Positions 42,694-52,554 of a stretch of DNA of 64,000 nt are shown one piece after another. The stretch comes from Alistipes sp. (lineage in GTDB: Bacteria; Bacteroidota; Bacteroidia; Bacteroidales; Rikenellaceae): assembly GCA_017416915.1 (NCBI GenBank), contig JAFQAN010000006.1:50095-114094 (forward strand), given 5' to 3'. The notes under the pieces were generated by a model, which was not told the DNA's origin, made no database searches, and saw only the letters and a list, made by a program, of their open reading frames with translations. Numbering within the stretch: the first letter of the stretch is position 1; the number at the start of each line of letters is the position of its first letter. Position numbers and translations under genes: made by a program.

Positions 42694-43881
42694 ATGTACG
42701 GAAAATTTCAGCAACACTTGCAGAACGAATTGGCAGAGATTAAGGCTGCTGGTCTTTACAAGACAGAGCGCATCATCGAGTCGCCCCAGCGCGCCGAGAT
42801 TGACGTGGCTAACCGCCCTGTATTGAACTTCTGCGCAAACAACTACTTGGGTCTTTCAGACAACCAGCGTCTTATCGACGCCGCAAAGCGCGCTATGGAC
42901 GAGCGTGGCTTCGGTATGTCGTCGGTACGCTTCATCTGCGGCTGTCAGGATATGCACAAGGAGCTTGAAAAGGCTATCGCCGACTACTTCGGCACCGAGG
43001 ACACAATCCTCTATGCAGCTTGCTTCGACGCCAACGGTGGCGTCTTCGAGCCTCTGTTTACCGCCGAGGATGCTATCATCTCGGATGCCCTGAACCACGC
43101 CTCGATTATCGACGGCGTACGCCTCTGCAAGGCACAGCGCTACCGCTACGCCAACGCCGATATGGCAGAGTTGGAGGAGTGCTTGAAGCAGGCTCAGGCA
43201 CAGCGTTTCCGCATCATCGTTACCGACGGTGTATTCTCAATGGATGGTAACGCCGCTCCACTCGACAAGATTTGCGAGCTGGCAGAGAAGTACGACGCTC
43301 TGGTGATGGTCGATGAGTGCCACTCGGCAGGTGTCTTGGGTAAGACGGGTCGCGGTATTACCGAACTCTTCGACCTCCGTGGCAAGGTGGACATCCTCAC
43401 AGGTACGCTTGGCAAGGCATTTGGTGGTGCTGTGGGTGGCTTCACAACAGGCCGCAAGGAGATTATCGACATGCTCCGTCAGCGTTCACGCCCCTACCTC
43501 TTCTCGAACTCTCTGCCCCCCGCCGTTGTGGGTGCATCTATCGAGATGTTCAAGATGTTGGAGGAGAGCGATAAGCTCCACGATCAGCTCGTAGCCAACG
43601 TCGAGCATTTCCGTACGAAGATGATTGCCGCAGGCTTCGACATCAAGCCTACACAGTCGGCTATCTGCGCCGTGATGCTCTACGATGCCAAGCTCTCGCA
43701 GGACTTCGCAGCAGAGTTGCAGCAGGAGGGCGTATTCGTTACAGGCTTCTACTACCCCGTTGTTCCGAAGGGTCAGGCACGTATCCGCGTACAGGTGTCG
43801 GCAGGTCATACTACCGAGCAGCTCGACCGCTGTGTTGAGGCATTCGTGAAGGTGGGCAAGAAGCTCAACGTCCTCAAATAG
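42694..43881 (+). CDS. kbl: Glycine C-acetyltransferase (2-amino-3-ketobutyrate CoA ligase)
   Basis: A 395-residue alpha-oxoamine synthase cleaving 2-amino-3-ketobutyrate to glycine and acetyl-CoA. PLP Lys is in LTGTLGKAFGGAVGGF (about 240), with NFCANNYLGLS and DECHSAGVLGKTGRG as family signatures. The usual partner threonine 3-dehydrogenase is not next to it. Strong promoter upstream and terminator hairpin downstream. Confidence 0.95.
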   Translation: MYGKFQQHLQNELAEIKAAGLYKTERIIESPQRAEIDVANRPVLNFCANNYLGLSDNQRLIDAAKRAMDERGFGMSSVRFICGCQDMHKELEKAIADYFGTEDTILYAACFDANGGVFEPLFTAEDAIISDALNHASIIDGVRLCKAQRYRYANADMAELEECLKQAQAQRFRIIVTDGVFSMDGNAAPLDKICELAEKYDALVMVDECHSAGVLGKTGRGITELFDLRGKVDILTGTLGKAFGGAVGGFTTGRKEIIDMLRQRSRPYLFSNSLPPAVVGASIEMFKMLEESDKLHDQLVANVEHFRTKMIAAGFDIKPTQSAICAVMLYDAKLSQDFAAELQQEGVFVTGFYYPVVPKGQARIRVQVSAGHTTEQLDRCVEAFVKVGKKLNVLK

Positions 43882-43921
43882 TCTAACTTAGCGGGAATAC
43901 CGCAAGGACCTTTCTATTTTG

Positions 43922-43951
43922 GCGTATGGTGGGTTGAACGCCACCATACGC
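43922..43951 (+). terminator. Terminator after kbl
   Basis: An 11-bp stem GCGTATGGTGG/CCACCATACGC with an 8-nt loop, followed by ACTATTTTA. Confidence 0.7.
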
Positions 43952-43998
43952 ACTATTTTAGAGGCTGCACAAAGCACCTCTCACTAAATTTTGATGCT

Positions 43999-44451
43999 AT
44001 GTCGGTAATAAGACTTACCAAAGAGTTTACCTTCGAGACAGCCCATATGTTGGAGGGCTACGACGGACTGTGCCGCGAGATTCACGGACACTCGTACCGC
44101 CTGCTCGTAACAATCAAGGGTGAGCCAGAGAGAGACCCCGAGTCGCCCAAGTTGGGTATGGTGATGGACTTCGGCGTACTCAAACGCATTGTCAATGAGC
44201 AGATTGTCGAACGCCTCGACCACTCGTTTATGATGCGCAACACGTTAGCTGCCGAGCAGGTTGCCAACGACCTCGGCTATCGCTTCTCGAAGGTGGTACT
44301 CACGGAGTATCAGCCGACGTGCGAAAATATGCTGTCGGACTTTGCCGAGAGGCTACTCGGTGCGCTGCCCGACGACATAGAGCTATGCTCACTGCGTCTG
44401 CACGAGACAGCATCGTCGTATGCCGAGTGGCACGCCTCAGATAACTTCTAA
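43999..44451 (+). CDS. queD: 6-carboxy-tetrahydropterin synthase (QueD/PTPS family)
   Basis: A 150-residue PTPS-family enzyme of queuosine biosynthesis. The zinc ligands are in FETAHML (His) and CREIHGHSY (two His), with the catalytic Cys before HGH and MDFGVLK plus DHSFMM as further signatures. The conserved C-terminal Glu is in LHETASSYAEW. Other preQ0 genes (queC, queE, folE) are not in the window, so QueD versus another pterin role is by family. Confidence 0.88.
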   Translation: MSVIRLTKEFTFETAHMLEGYDGLCREIHGHSYRLLVTIKGEPERDPESPKLGMVMDFGVLKRIVNEQIVERLDHSFMMRNTLAAEQVANDLGYRFSKVVLTEYQPTCENMLSDFAERLLGALPDDIELCSLRLHETASSYAEWHASDNF

Positions 44452-44471
44452 ACGAGCAACACAAGCCAACT

Positions 44472-47417
44472 ATGAGTCGAGGAAAACTATTCTTGGTTGA
44501 TGCCTATGCATTGATTTTCAGATACTACTACGCCTTTATGGGGCGTCCTATGCGTAGCCGCGACGGGATGAATACGTCCGTAGTCTTCGGTTTTACGAAG
44601 TTTCTGCGCGATATTCTACGCCGCGAGCAACCCGACCTTATAGGCGTCGCCTTCGACCCCCCAGGCGGCTCGTTCCGTTGCAAGCTGTACCCCGAATATA
44701 AGGCTAACCGCCCCCCTACGCCCGAGGATATAAAGCTCTCGGTACCCTACGTTAAGCGCCTCCTCGAAGCTATGTGCATCCCCGTATTGGAGGTTGCGGG
44801 CTACGAGGCAGACGACGTTATCGGCACGTTGGCAAAGCGTGGTGCAGCGGCAGGATATGACGTATTTATGGTTACGCCCGACAAGGACTACGGTCAGCTT
44901 GTAGATGATAAGTGCGTGATATACAAACAGAAAGGCGACGGCATCGAGATTATCGGCAAGGCAGAGATAGAGGCTAAATATGGCTTCTCTAACCCCGAGT
45001 TGGTACGCGACGTACTAGCATTATGGGGCGACTCATCGGACAACATCCCAGGAGTGCCAGGCATTGGCGAGAAGGGTGCATGCAAGCTCGTCAAGGAGTG
45101 GGGAACGGTGGAAAACATACTGCTCAACACCGATAAGATTGGCGGCAAAACAGGAGACAACATCGCGGCATCGCGCGAGTCGTTGATGCTTGCTAAGACC
45201 CTTACAACCATAGCATTGGATGTACCCATCGAGTTTCGCGAGGAGGAGCTAAGGATGTGCTGCCCCAACTACACACTGCTGCGCGGTCTCTACGCCGAGC
45301 TGAACTTCACATCGTTTCTCCGCGACTTGGAGAATATGGCACCCGAGACCCCTGCTCCCTCGCCAACCGTGCCGCAACAAGCACCACAAACGCAGTTGCA
45401 GGAGGTGGCACGTAGCAAGAGCGAGGCGCGCCGACGTGCCAAGCTCGAAGGTCAGGGCGACCTCTTTGCGATGTTCGACACGGCAGCAGCTACACCCGCC
45501 GCAACAGCCCCAGCCACCACAACCGAGCCACTTGCAGGACAAAGCACCGATAGCTTAGAGCCTGACACGATAGAGGCGATGGAGACCGCGACAGATGTCG
45601 TTGGAGAGCTTAAAACCATCGCCGACACGCCGCACGACTATCGCACGATACAGAGCGAGAGCGAGTTGCGCGAGTTAGTAAAACACCTCTTCACATTCAC
45701 GGAGTTCTGCTTCGACACCGAGACCACGGGCTTGGACCCCATAGCAAGCCGAGTTATAGGTATGTCGTTTGCCGCAGAGCCTTTCAAGGCGTGGTACCTC
45801 CCTATCAGCCCCGCAACACAAGAGAGCTATGCGGCGATACTCAGACCACTATTCGAGGATGAGCGCATCGCCAAGATAGGTCAGAATATGAAGTTCGACA
45901 TTATGGTTTTGCACCGTATGGGTATTGAGCTGCGTGGTGCTAAGTATGACACGATGCTACTGCACTACATCCTCGATGCCGAGGCGCGCCACAACCTCAA
46001 CTTCCTCGCCGAGCGCTACCTAAGCTACACGCCTATCGCCATCGAGACACTCATTGGCAAGGGTGCTAAGCAGCTGACGATGGACCTTGTGGGTATCGAG
46101 CGCGTCGCGGAGTATGCCGCCGAGGATGCCGACGTGGCACTGCGCCTCAAAGGGGTGCTTGCCCGCGAGGTGGAACAACGCGGTATGATGGAGCTGTACC
46201 GCACTGTCGAGGAGCCTATGATTGACGTGTTGGCAGATATGGAGATGGAGGGCGTACGTATAAACACCTCTGCACTGGCAGACTACGCCGTGGAGCTGCG
46301 CACACTGCTCTCTACACTCGAAACGGAGGTAAGGGAGCTTGCCGACGAGCCGTCGCTCAATATCAACTCATCGCGACAGCTTGGCGAGGTGCTGTTCGCA
46401 AAGCTGCGCATCGCGGAGAAGCCAAAGATGACACGCACCAAGCAGTTCTCCACCGAGGAGGAGTACTTGCAGGGCTTCGCACACTCCTACCCCATCGTCG
46501 GTAAGATATTGGAGTACCGCGGCGTCAAGAAGCTACTATCGACATACGTCGAAGCCCTGCCCGAATTGGTAAACCCACTATCGGGACGCATACATACATC
46601 GTATAATCAGGCGGTTACCGCCACGGGGCGTCTCTCATCGACCAACCCCAACTTGCAAAATATACCCATCCGCGACGCCCTCGGCAAGCCTATACGTGCC
46701 GCCTTTGTCGCCTCGGCGGAGGACCGTGTACTGGTCGCTGCCGACTACTCACAGATAGAGCTGCGCCTTATGGCACACCTCAGCGGCGATGCCTCGCTTA
46801 TCGACGCCTTTATGCAGGGCGAGGACATCCACGCCGCTACCGCCGCGCGCCTCTTCCATAAGAGTCCCGCGGAGGTTACTGCCGACGAGCGCCGCCGCGC
46901 CAAGACCGCCAACTTCGGCATCATATATGGCATATCAGCATTCGGCTTAGCACAGCGCCTCGACATCCCCAACCGCGAGGCTCGCGACCTCATAGAGAGC
47001 TACTTTGTGTCATACCCCGACGTCAAGCGATATATGGACGATGCGGTAAGTAAAGCGACGCAGAATGGATATGTCGAGACGATGTTTGGTCGCCGCCGCA
47101 CGTTGCACGACATCTCGTCGAACAACCGCACGGTGCGTGGCGTGGCAGAGCGCAACGCCATAAACGCCCCGATACAAGGCTCTGCTGCCGACATTATGAA
47201 GTTGGCGATGATAGAGATACGCCGCCGCTTCAATGCCGAAGGCATACGCTCAAAGATGATATTGCAGGTACACGACGAGGTTGTCATCGACACGCTACAA
47301 AGCGAGTTGGAGAGGGTAAAGGCGATTGTCAAGGGAGCTATGGAGAGCGTCGCGCAACTGCGCGTACCACTCACCGCCGAGGTAAACAGCGGCGACAACT
47401 GGCTCGCCGCACACTAA
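44472..47417 (+). CDS. polA: DNA polymerase I
   Basis: 981 residues. The 5'-3' flap exonuclease domain (1-300, VDAYALIFRYYYAF, YEADDVIGTLA, GDSSDNIPGVPGIG) is followed by a variable Ala/Pro/Thr-rich linker (about 300-390). The 3'-5' exonuclease is active-looking (FCFDTETTGLDP, YAAEDADVAL). The polymerase domain has motif A DYSQIELRLMAHLSGD, motif B RRRAKTANFGIIYG and motif C QVHDEVV. It handles Okazaki fragments and repair synthesis. Lies 20 nt downstream of queD, so possibly co-transcribed. Confidence 0.97.
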   Translation: MSRGKLFLVDAYALIFRYYYAFMGRPMRSRDGMNTSVVFGFTKFLRDILRREQPDLIGVAFDPPGGSFRCKLYPEYKANRPPTPEDIKLSVPYVKRLLEAMCIPVLEVAGYEADDVIGTLAKRGAAAGYDVFMVTPDKDYGQLVDDKCVIYKQKGDGIEIIGKAEIEAKYGFSNPELVRDVLALWGDSSDNIPGVPGIGEKGACKLVKEWGTVENILLNTDKIGGKTGDNIAASRESLMLAKTLTTIALDVPIEFREEELRMCCPNYTLLRGLYAELNFTSFLRDLENMAPETPAPSPTVPQQAPQTQLQEVARSKSEARRRAKLEGQGDLFAMFDTAAATPAATAPATTTEPLAGQSTDSLEPDTIEAMETATDVVGELKTIADTPHDYRTIQSESELRELVKHLFTFTEFCFDTETTGLDPIASRVIGMSFAAEPFKAWYLPISPATQESYAAILRPLFEDERIAKIGQNMKFDIMVLHRMGIELRGAKYDTMLLHYILDAEARHNLNFLAERYLSYTPIAIETLIGKGAKQLTMDLVGIERVAEYAAEDADVALRLKGVLAREVEQRGMMELYRTVEEPMIDVLADMEMEGVRINTSALADYAVELRTLLSTLETEVRELADEPSLNINSSRQLGEVLFAKLRIAEKPKMTRTKQFSTEEEYLQGFAHSYPIVGKILEYRGVKKLLSTYVEALPELVNPLSGRIHTSYNQAVTATGRLSSTNPNLQNIPIRDALGKPIRAAFVASAEDRVLVAADYSQIELRLMAHLSGDASLIDAFMQGEDIHAATAARLFHKSPAEVTADERRRAKTANFGIIYGISAFGLAQRLDIPNREARDLIESYFVSYPDVKRYMDDAVSKATQNGYVETMFGRRRTLHDISSNNRTVRGVAERNAINAPIQGSAADIMKLAMIEIRRRFNAEGIRSKMILQVHDEVVIDTLQSELERVKAIVKGAMESVAQLRVPLTAEVNSGDNWLAAH

Positions 47418-47491
47418 GCGCAATATATTAGGAGAGGCACACAACGACATAGACCTCAACGAGTGAGGCGCTTTTTGATGGAAAAGAGCGT

Positions 47492-47925
47492 GAGGAGTCC
47501 CGCAATGTGGGGGGAGCGGCGAGGCGTTTGGGGTGCGGCTGTCTTGTCGTCTCGTAGTCCCGAGTTCTCGAAAGCGCTCGGGTAGGTAAAAACCTACCCG
47601 CAATGCGAAAGATGACCCGCAATACAGGAGGGTGGTGGGCGCTTTGGGCGGAAAGACGACCCGCAATGTGAGGGGGGAATAAGGCGTTTTTTGAGGAGTG
47701 CGCGGAAGAAGACCCGCAATGTGTGGGGGGGGGCGGCGAGGCGTTTGGGGTGCGGCTGTCTTGTCGTCTCGTAGTCTCATCGTCTCGTCGTCCCGTGGTC
47801 TTGTTGGCGCGACCCCCAGTCATTCTCAGGCGTTCCCAGGCGTTCTCAGTCATTCTCAGACAATCGCGCGCGCCCAGTCGTCCTTGTCGTCTCGTAGTCC
47901 CGTAGTCTCGCGGGTATTAAAAAAC
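47492..47925. repeat. Complex repeat block (ACCCGCAAT, 8-bp and 10-bp units, 44-bp duplication)
   Basis: The 570-bp gap after polA holds five scattered copies of (A/T)CCCGCAAT near 47500, 47597, 47617, 47661 and 47713. It also has a 44-bp direct duplication (47516-47559 and 47733-47776), a palindrome GGGTAGGT-AAAA-ACCTACCC near 47580-47600, and at 47761-47910 the 8-bp GTCTCGTN and 10-bp CNTTCTCAGG units seen elsewhere. Frames through it are low-complexity. No gene supported. Confidence 0.7.
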
Positions 47926-47936
47926 CATCCGCAAAA

Positions 47937-47962
47937 AAAGGATAGCTGCCTGCTATCCTTTT
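47937..47962. terminator. Terminator between polA region and the zinc-ribbon gene
   Basis: AAAAGGATAGC pairs with GCTATCCTTTT. On the minus strand it is followed by a run of T, so it terminates the zinc-ribbon gene. It can also work for polA. Confidence 0.7.
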
Positions 47963-47991
47963 CTTGTTAAGTAACACGGTTGCCGTAGCCA

Positions 47992-49308
47992 CTACTCGAA
48001 GTAGCTCTCTTGTGAGCCGCTAAGGCGTCCGTCGATATATATATCGAAGCGGTATGTACCCTTCTCAAACTTCTCGCTGTCGTAGAAGATGCTCACTGGA
48101 ACGGTCTGATTCTCATAATCGACCTTACGCACTGCCGAAGCCATCATCTCTTCGCCCTCGAACATAAAGAGTATGGGCGACTGCTGAGCCATAACATAGC
48201 CATGAGGGTCTGTGATACAGAGATATACGCTCTTCTCGCCTGGCTCGGCAAGCTCGTTGGCTGTGAGGTCGAAATCGACACGCATACGTGTAGCGCGGTT
48301 TACCTTAACCTCCTTGCCGCGCTCGTTAATAAGTGCTGCACGGATGCCGCTACAACGTATCACAGCACCGATACGCACCTTAGTATTCAGCTCATCCGCC
48401 TTCTCCTCGGCGACATCGGCTCGTAGCTGAGCATCGCCAATCTCCCTCTTATACTCGATATTCTCCGCCTGCAAGTTGCGGTTTATGTTGTTGAGCGAGT
48501 CGATTTGGCGCAGATAGCCCTTCATAACACCTTTAAGCGTCTCAACCTCACGCTTATAGCGCGCCAGCTGATCGTAGTTATAGGTCTTCTCCCTCTGCAA
48601 CTGCTCCAACATAACCACCGCCTCGTTATACTTGACCATCATCGTATCGTTGCGATCCTTCAAGTTCTCCAACTCGGCAACCAGGTCCTCAGCGTCGTGC
48701 TGCAACATAGCGTTCTGCTCCTCGAAGAGCTTGCGCGCCGACTCCACAAGGGCATAGTCCTGCTCGACGGTCTTTATCTTCTTGCCGTAGCGCACAAGGA
48801 AGTAGCCCGCAGGCAACAGCAACAGTATCAGCACAATAACAGCGATATATAGTCCTCGTATAGAGCGGTTTTTACGTTGCAGCTCGTTCTGCAAATCCTC
48901 CACATCGGCATCATACTCATCGTCGTAATACTCTGCCTCAGAAGCACCCTCTGTCGTAGGGATGGGCATCGGGGCGGGGGCAGGGGTGGGCGTATGCGCT
49001 GTCGTCGCCTTGGTCTCCTCCGTCGAGAGGGTATCGTGCAGGGTGCGAGGCTTACTGCTCTCTGCCAATATATCGTTCAACGTCTTAGGTTGCGACGCGC
49101 TTATAGCTGGCTCTGCGGGGGCTGTGCCGACAGGCTGCTCCGCGGGGGCGGTGCCAACAGACTGCTCCACAGGGGCAACAGGCTCAACAGGTGCGCTCTG
49201 CTCGACAGCCTCCTGCTCGGGGGCGCTAAGTGGTGTGCCGCACACGGGACACGCCTTAGACTTGCTCGAAACGGGGCTGCCACACTGCTTACATCGTATA
49301 AGTGCCAT
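47992..49308 (-). CDS. Zinc-ribbon, single-TM, coiled-coil membrane protein
   Basis: 438 residues. An N-terminal zinc ribbon (CKQCGSPVSSKSKACPVCG, residues 6-24) is followed by a long Pro/Ala/Glu linker, a transmembrane helix (about 150-172, GLYIAVIVLILLLLPAGYFL) and a coiled coil (about 180-310). A beta-rich C-terminal domain has VRIGAVIRCSGIRA and EKSVYLCITDPHGYVMAQQSP. The topology suggests a cytoplasmic ribbon with a periplasmic coiled coil. Function is not recognised. Driven by a duplicated promoter. Confidence 0.7.
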   Translation of the reverse strand: MALIRCKQCGSPVSSKSKACPVCGTPLSAPEQEAVEQSAPVEPVAPVEQSVGTAPAEQPVGTAPAEPAISASQPKTLNDILAESSKPRTLHDTLSTEETKATTAHTPTPAPAPMPIPTTEGASEAEYYDDEYDADVEDLQNELQRKNRSIRGLYIAVIVLILLLLPAGYFLVRYGKKIKTVEQDYALVESARKLFEEQNAMLQHDAEDLVAELENLKDRNDTMMVKYNEAVVMLEQLQREKTYNYDQLARYKREVETLKGVMKGYLRQIDSLNNINRNLQAENIEYKREIGDAQLRADVAEEKADELNTKVRIGAVIRCSGIRAALINERGKEVKVNRATRMRVDFDLTANELAEPGEKSVYLCITDPHGYVMAQQSPILFMFEGEEMMASAVRKVDYENQTVPVSIFYDSEKFEKGTYRFDIYIDGRLSGSQESYFE

Positions 49309-49337
49309 AATCTAAATCGTATAAAGTGGTATTAATG

Positions 49338-49361
49338 TTGCAAATATAACGTAAATTTATT
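49338..49361 (-). promoter_or_regulatory. Promoter repeat, proximal copy
   Basis: A 24-bp sequence containing, on the minus strand, TTTACG-T-TATATTTG (-7 box 49341-49348), 32 nt upstream of the zinc-ribbon start. An exact copy lies at 49412-49435. Confidence 0.6.
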
Positions 49362-49411
49362 CTATGGCTATGAAAACACGCTTTTGAATGTTCCCATAAC
49401 TCAAATTGTGC

Positions 49412-49435
49412 TTGCAAATATAACGTAAATTTATT
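49412..49435 (-). promoter_or_regulatory. Promoter repeat, distal copy
   Basis: An exact 24-bp copy of 49338-49361, 74 bp further upstream in the same orientation, with the -7 box TATATTTG at 49415-49422, just after the recG stop codon. Confidence 0.55.
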
Positions 49436-49443
49436 TAGTGTTA

Positions 49444-51564
49444 TTACGAAATATTCGAAAAATCAATCTTTTCGCGCTTGCGGTGGCGCTCTCTAAGCTC
49501 GGCAAGCAGGGTATTTTCAGCCCTTTCCAACTTGGGGTCCTTATCGAGGATGGCTATCGCCTCGTCGCGCGTGAGTTGCATTATCTGCGTGTCGGTAGCG
49601 AGGTTGGCGATGTTCAACTCAAAGGCGTCGCCACTCTGTTGTGTGCCGTGAATATCCCCCGCGCCACGTAGTTTGAGGTCCAACTCCGAGAGTTCGAAGC
49701 CGTCGTTGGTGGCACACATAGCATCCAAACGAGCGCGACTCTCCTTCGAGAGTTTATCGCCCGACATCAAGATACAGTAAGACTGCTCGCCACCACGCCC
49801 CACACGTCCTCGTAGCTGGTGCAGCTGCGATAGTCCGAAGCGCTCTGCCGACTCGATGACCATAACCGTAGCATTCGGCACATCTACACCCACCTCGATA
49901 ACAGATGTGGCAACAAGGATGTCGGCCTCACCACGCTTAAACTGCGCCATTGCCGCCTCCTTATCCTCATTCTTCATCTTGCCGTGGCATACCGTGGTGC
50001 GATATTGTGGTAGCGGGAAGTCGCGCGAAATGGACTCGAAGCCGTCGTAGAGGTCCTTGTAGTCCATCTTCTCGGACTCCTTTATAAGCGGATAGACGAT
50101 ATACACCTGGCGCCCCTTGGCAATCTCCTCGCGCAAGAAGCCAAACATCCTTAGACGCGCCGAGTCGTAGTAGTGGAACGTGCGTATGGGCTTGCGTCCT
50201 GGTGGCAGCTCGTCGATAACCGACACCTCCAAGTCGCCATAGAGCGTCATCGCAAGGGTGCGCGGGATAGGTGTGGCGGTCATAACAAGGATATGTGGCG
50301 GTTGCAGATTTTTGGTCCACAGCTTGGCACGCTGCTCAACGCCGAAGCGGTGTTGCTCGTCGATGACCACATAGCCGAGGTTGGCAAACTGCACCTTGTC
50401 CTCGATAAGGGCGTGTGTGCCGATGAGGATGTCTATATCGCCCGAGGCGATGCCCTCAATCGCGGTGCTACGCTCACGTGTCTTGGAGGCACCCGTGAGT
50501 ATCGCCACACGAACGCCTATGCCCTCCGCAAAGCGCGACATCGAGGCGTAGTGCTGGCGCGCAAGAATCTCGGTAGGCGCCATAATACACGCCTGAAAGC
50601 CATTATCGACAGCCAAGAGCATCGACATAAACGCCACCATAGTCTTGCCACTACCGACGTCGCCCTGCAACAGGCGATTCATCTGGCGTCCCGACAACAT
50701 ATCGCCACGAATCTCCTTGATTACGCGCTGCTGTGCCGCGGTCAGGCTAAAAGGTAACTTTGTGTGATAGAAGGCGTTAAACGCCTCGCCAACGCGAGGA
50801 AAGAGGAAGCCGTCATTACGCGCCTTACGCTCCGAGCGACGTGCCTGTATGGTGAGCTGCACACCGAGCAACTCATCGTATTTGAGGCGGTATTGCGCCT
50901 CACGTAGCCGTTCGGCAGATTGTGGAAAGTGGATGTTGTAGAGGGCGTCGTACAGCGACATCAGTCCATTGCGGCGTCGCATATCCTCTGGCAGCGGGTC
51001 GCGGATAGCATCCTTCTCGGCAGCAATAAGTTGCCAGGCGTTGTGTACTATGGTGTGCATCGTCTTGACGCCTATGGCCTCCGACAGACGCTCCGTAGAG
51101 GCATAGATACCCTGAAAGCCACTCTGCTGCTTACGCGACAGTGCCTGCTCGATAGGCTCGATGTCGGGGTGTATGATGCTCAGTCGGCTACGGAAGAACG
51201 AGGGACGACCAAAGATAAGGTATTCGCGCCCTACCTCCAATCGCCTCTCTATCCATTTGATGCCGTGAAACCATACCAACTCGCAAGACCCCGTGGCATC
51301 GCTGCACTCCACCATAAAGCGACGCTTGCGCAACTCGCCCGAGTAGGCGAAGCCAACCACACGGCAGCGTAGCTGTATGTAGGTACTATCCATCGACTCA
51401 TCAACCTCGTCGATACGCAGTATGCGCGAACGGTCGATGTAGCGGTACGGAAAGCGGTAGATGAGATCTGCAATAGTGCGTACGCCTATCTCACGATCGA
51501 GCAGACGAGCGCGAGCTTCGCCCACGCCGCCAACAAACTTTATATCGCGCGATAATAGACTCAT
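49444..51564 (-). CDS. recG: ATP-dependent DNA helicase RecG
   Basis: 706 residues. An N-terminal wedge/OB domain (VGEARARLLDREIGVRTIADLIYRFPYRYIDRS) precedes two RecA-like lobes: Walker A LLQGDVGSGKTMVAF, DEQHRFGV (DEQH box), MTATPIPRTLAM, and the C-terminal VGVDVPNATVMVIESAERFGLSQLHQLRGRVGRG. RecG regresses stalled forks and acts on R-loops. The length is normal. Its stop is followed at once by the distal zinc-ribbon promoter. Confidence 0.96.
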   Translation of the reverse strand: MSLLSRDIKFVGGVGEARARLLDREIGVRTIADLIYRFPYRYIDRSRILRIDEVDESMDSTYIQLRCRVVGFAYSGELRKRRFMVECSDATGSCELVWFHGIKWIERRLEVGREYLIFGRPSFFRSRLSIIHPDIEPIEQALSRKQQSGFQGIYASTERLSEAIGVKTMHTIVHNAWQLIAAEKDAIRDPLPEDMRRRNGLMSLYDALYNIHFPQSAERLREAQYRLKYDELLGVQLTIQARRSERKARNDGFLFPRVGEAFNAFYHTKLPFSLTAAQQRVIKEIRGDMLSGRQMNRLLQGDVGSGKTMVAFMSMLLAVDNGFQACIMAPTEILARQHYASMSRFAEGIGVRVAILTGASKTRERSTAIEGIASGDIDILIGTHALIEDKVQFANLGYVVIDEQHRFGVEQRAKLWTKNLQPPHILVMTATPIPRTLAMTLYGDLEVSVIDELPPGRKPIRTFHYYDSARLRMFGFLREEIAKGRQVYIVYPLIKESEKMDYKDLYDGFESISRDFPLPQYRTTVCHGKMKNEDKEAAMAQFKRGEADILVATSVIEVGVDVPNATVMVIESAERFGLSQLHQLRGRVGRGGEQSYCILMSGDKLSKESRARLDAMCATNDGFELSELDLKLRGAGDIHGTQQSGDAFELNIANLATDTQIMQLTRDEAIAILDKDPKLERAENTLLAELRERHRKREKIDFSNIS

Positions 51565-51594
51565 CCACGTCGGCAGGTTAAACGCTTAGCAGCT

Positions 51595-52155
51595 CTAAAT
51601 CACCGAGATAGAGCGCACGGGGGCAATCTTACGCAGACGCTCCGCACCACCCAACTCTTCAAGCTCGACGATAAAGACGAACTCCTTGACACGGATGCCA
51701 TACTCCTTGCCGTCGCGCACGATGCGCATCGCTTGGAGCGACTCTGCAAGGCTCTCGGCAGTACCACCCGTGGCGAGGACGTCATCGAGGATGGTAACCT
51801 CGAAGCAGTCGCCATTGGTCTTACCCGCAGCGATGTCGCTCAGACGGTAGTAGAGCTTGTCGCAGCCATACTCCTTCTCGATAAGCACCTCGTGTAGGTC
51901 GCCCTCGGCAAAGGGGAGCTTACCGCTCTTACGCACAGGCACGATGTTCTCCACGCCAGGCTCGGTAACGAGCAACGGAGCGGCGAAGAGGAAGCCACGA
52001 GCCTCGGGAGCCACGATATTGGGGGTTGTGCAGCACTCGCCAATCTTCTTGATAAGGGTGCTATATACCCCCTTGTTTTGCAGATAGGGGATAATATCGA
52101 CAAAGTTGATGCCCTCCTTGGGGAAATCCTTGTAAAATTTGAGTACCTCTTTCAT
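51595..52155 (-). CDS. apt: Adenine phosphoribosyltransferase
   Basis: A 186-residue type I phosphoribosyltransferase that salvages adenine to AMP using PRPP. The PRPP loop is VTILDDVLATGGTAESL (about 120-135), and the N-terminal segment APEARGFLFAAPLL supplies the base-binding region. The length is normal. Own promoter at 52180-52187, and recG lies 30 nt downstream. Confidence 0.93.
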   Translation of the reverse strand: MKEVLKFYKDFPKEGINFVDIIPYLQNKGVYSTLIKKIGECCTTPNIVAPEARGFLFAAPLLVTEPGVENIVPVRKSGKLPFAEGDLHEVLIEKEYGCDKLYYRLSDIAAGKTNGDCFEVTILDDVLATGGTAESLAESLQAMRIVRDGKEYGIRVKEFVFIVELEELGGAERLRKIAPVRSISVI

Positions 52156-52179
52156 ACTATAATATTGTAATTATTGCTA

Positions 52180-52187
52180 CAAAGATA
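52180..52187 (-). promoter_or_regulatory. Promoter -7 box for apt (and recG)
   Basis: TATCTTTG on the minus strand, 25 nt upstream of the apt start codon. The gap 52188-52350 holds nothing else recognised. Confidence 0.55.
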
Positions 52188-52356
52188 GAAAAAAGTAGGC
52201 GGAAAAGCTATGAATTAGCGAAAAATATCGCGGTTGCATACTATCTTGTAGTCGCGTTACACTAAACAGCAAAACTTCTATCCGCGTTAAAGGGGGTGGA
52301 AGAGCGCCATTTTTTGCGTTTTAAGCATCGTGCAGACGAAATAGAGTCGTGGATAA

Positions 52357-52387
52357 TTGCACATTTTATCCTTTTTTTATAAATTTG
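52357..52387 (+). promoter_or_regulatory. Promoter of the RyR-TPR-TIR operon
   Basis: TTG (52357-52359), 20-nt spacer, TAAATTTG (52380-52387). This predicts a leader of about 160 nt before the channel-like gene. Confidence 0.7.
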
Positions 52388-52554
52388 CATTTGCAGAGTG
52401 TATATGCCTCTGCGACAAATGGTCTATGGCAGCTCCTATAAATTGGGCCGGAGCGTATCGCAATAATTTCAAAAGCGACCAAAATAGAGGCTGCCAACAA
52501 CGATTTATTAATTTGTAGGAGGTACCTAATAACACCGATAAAACTAACCCATCT

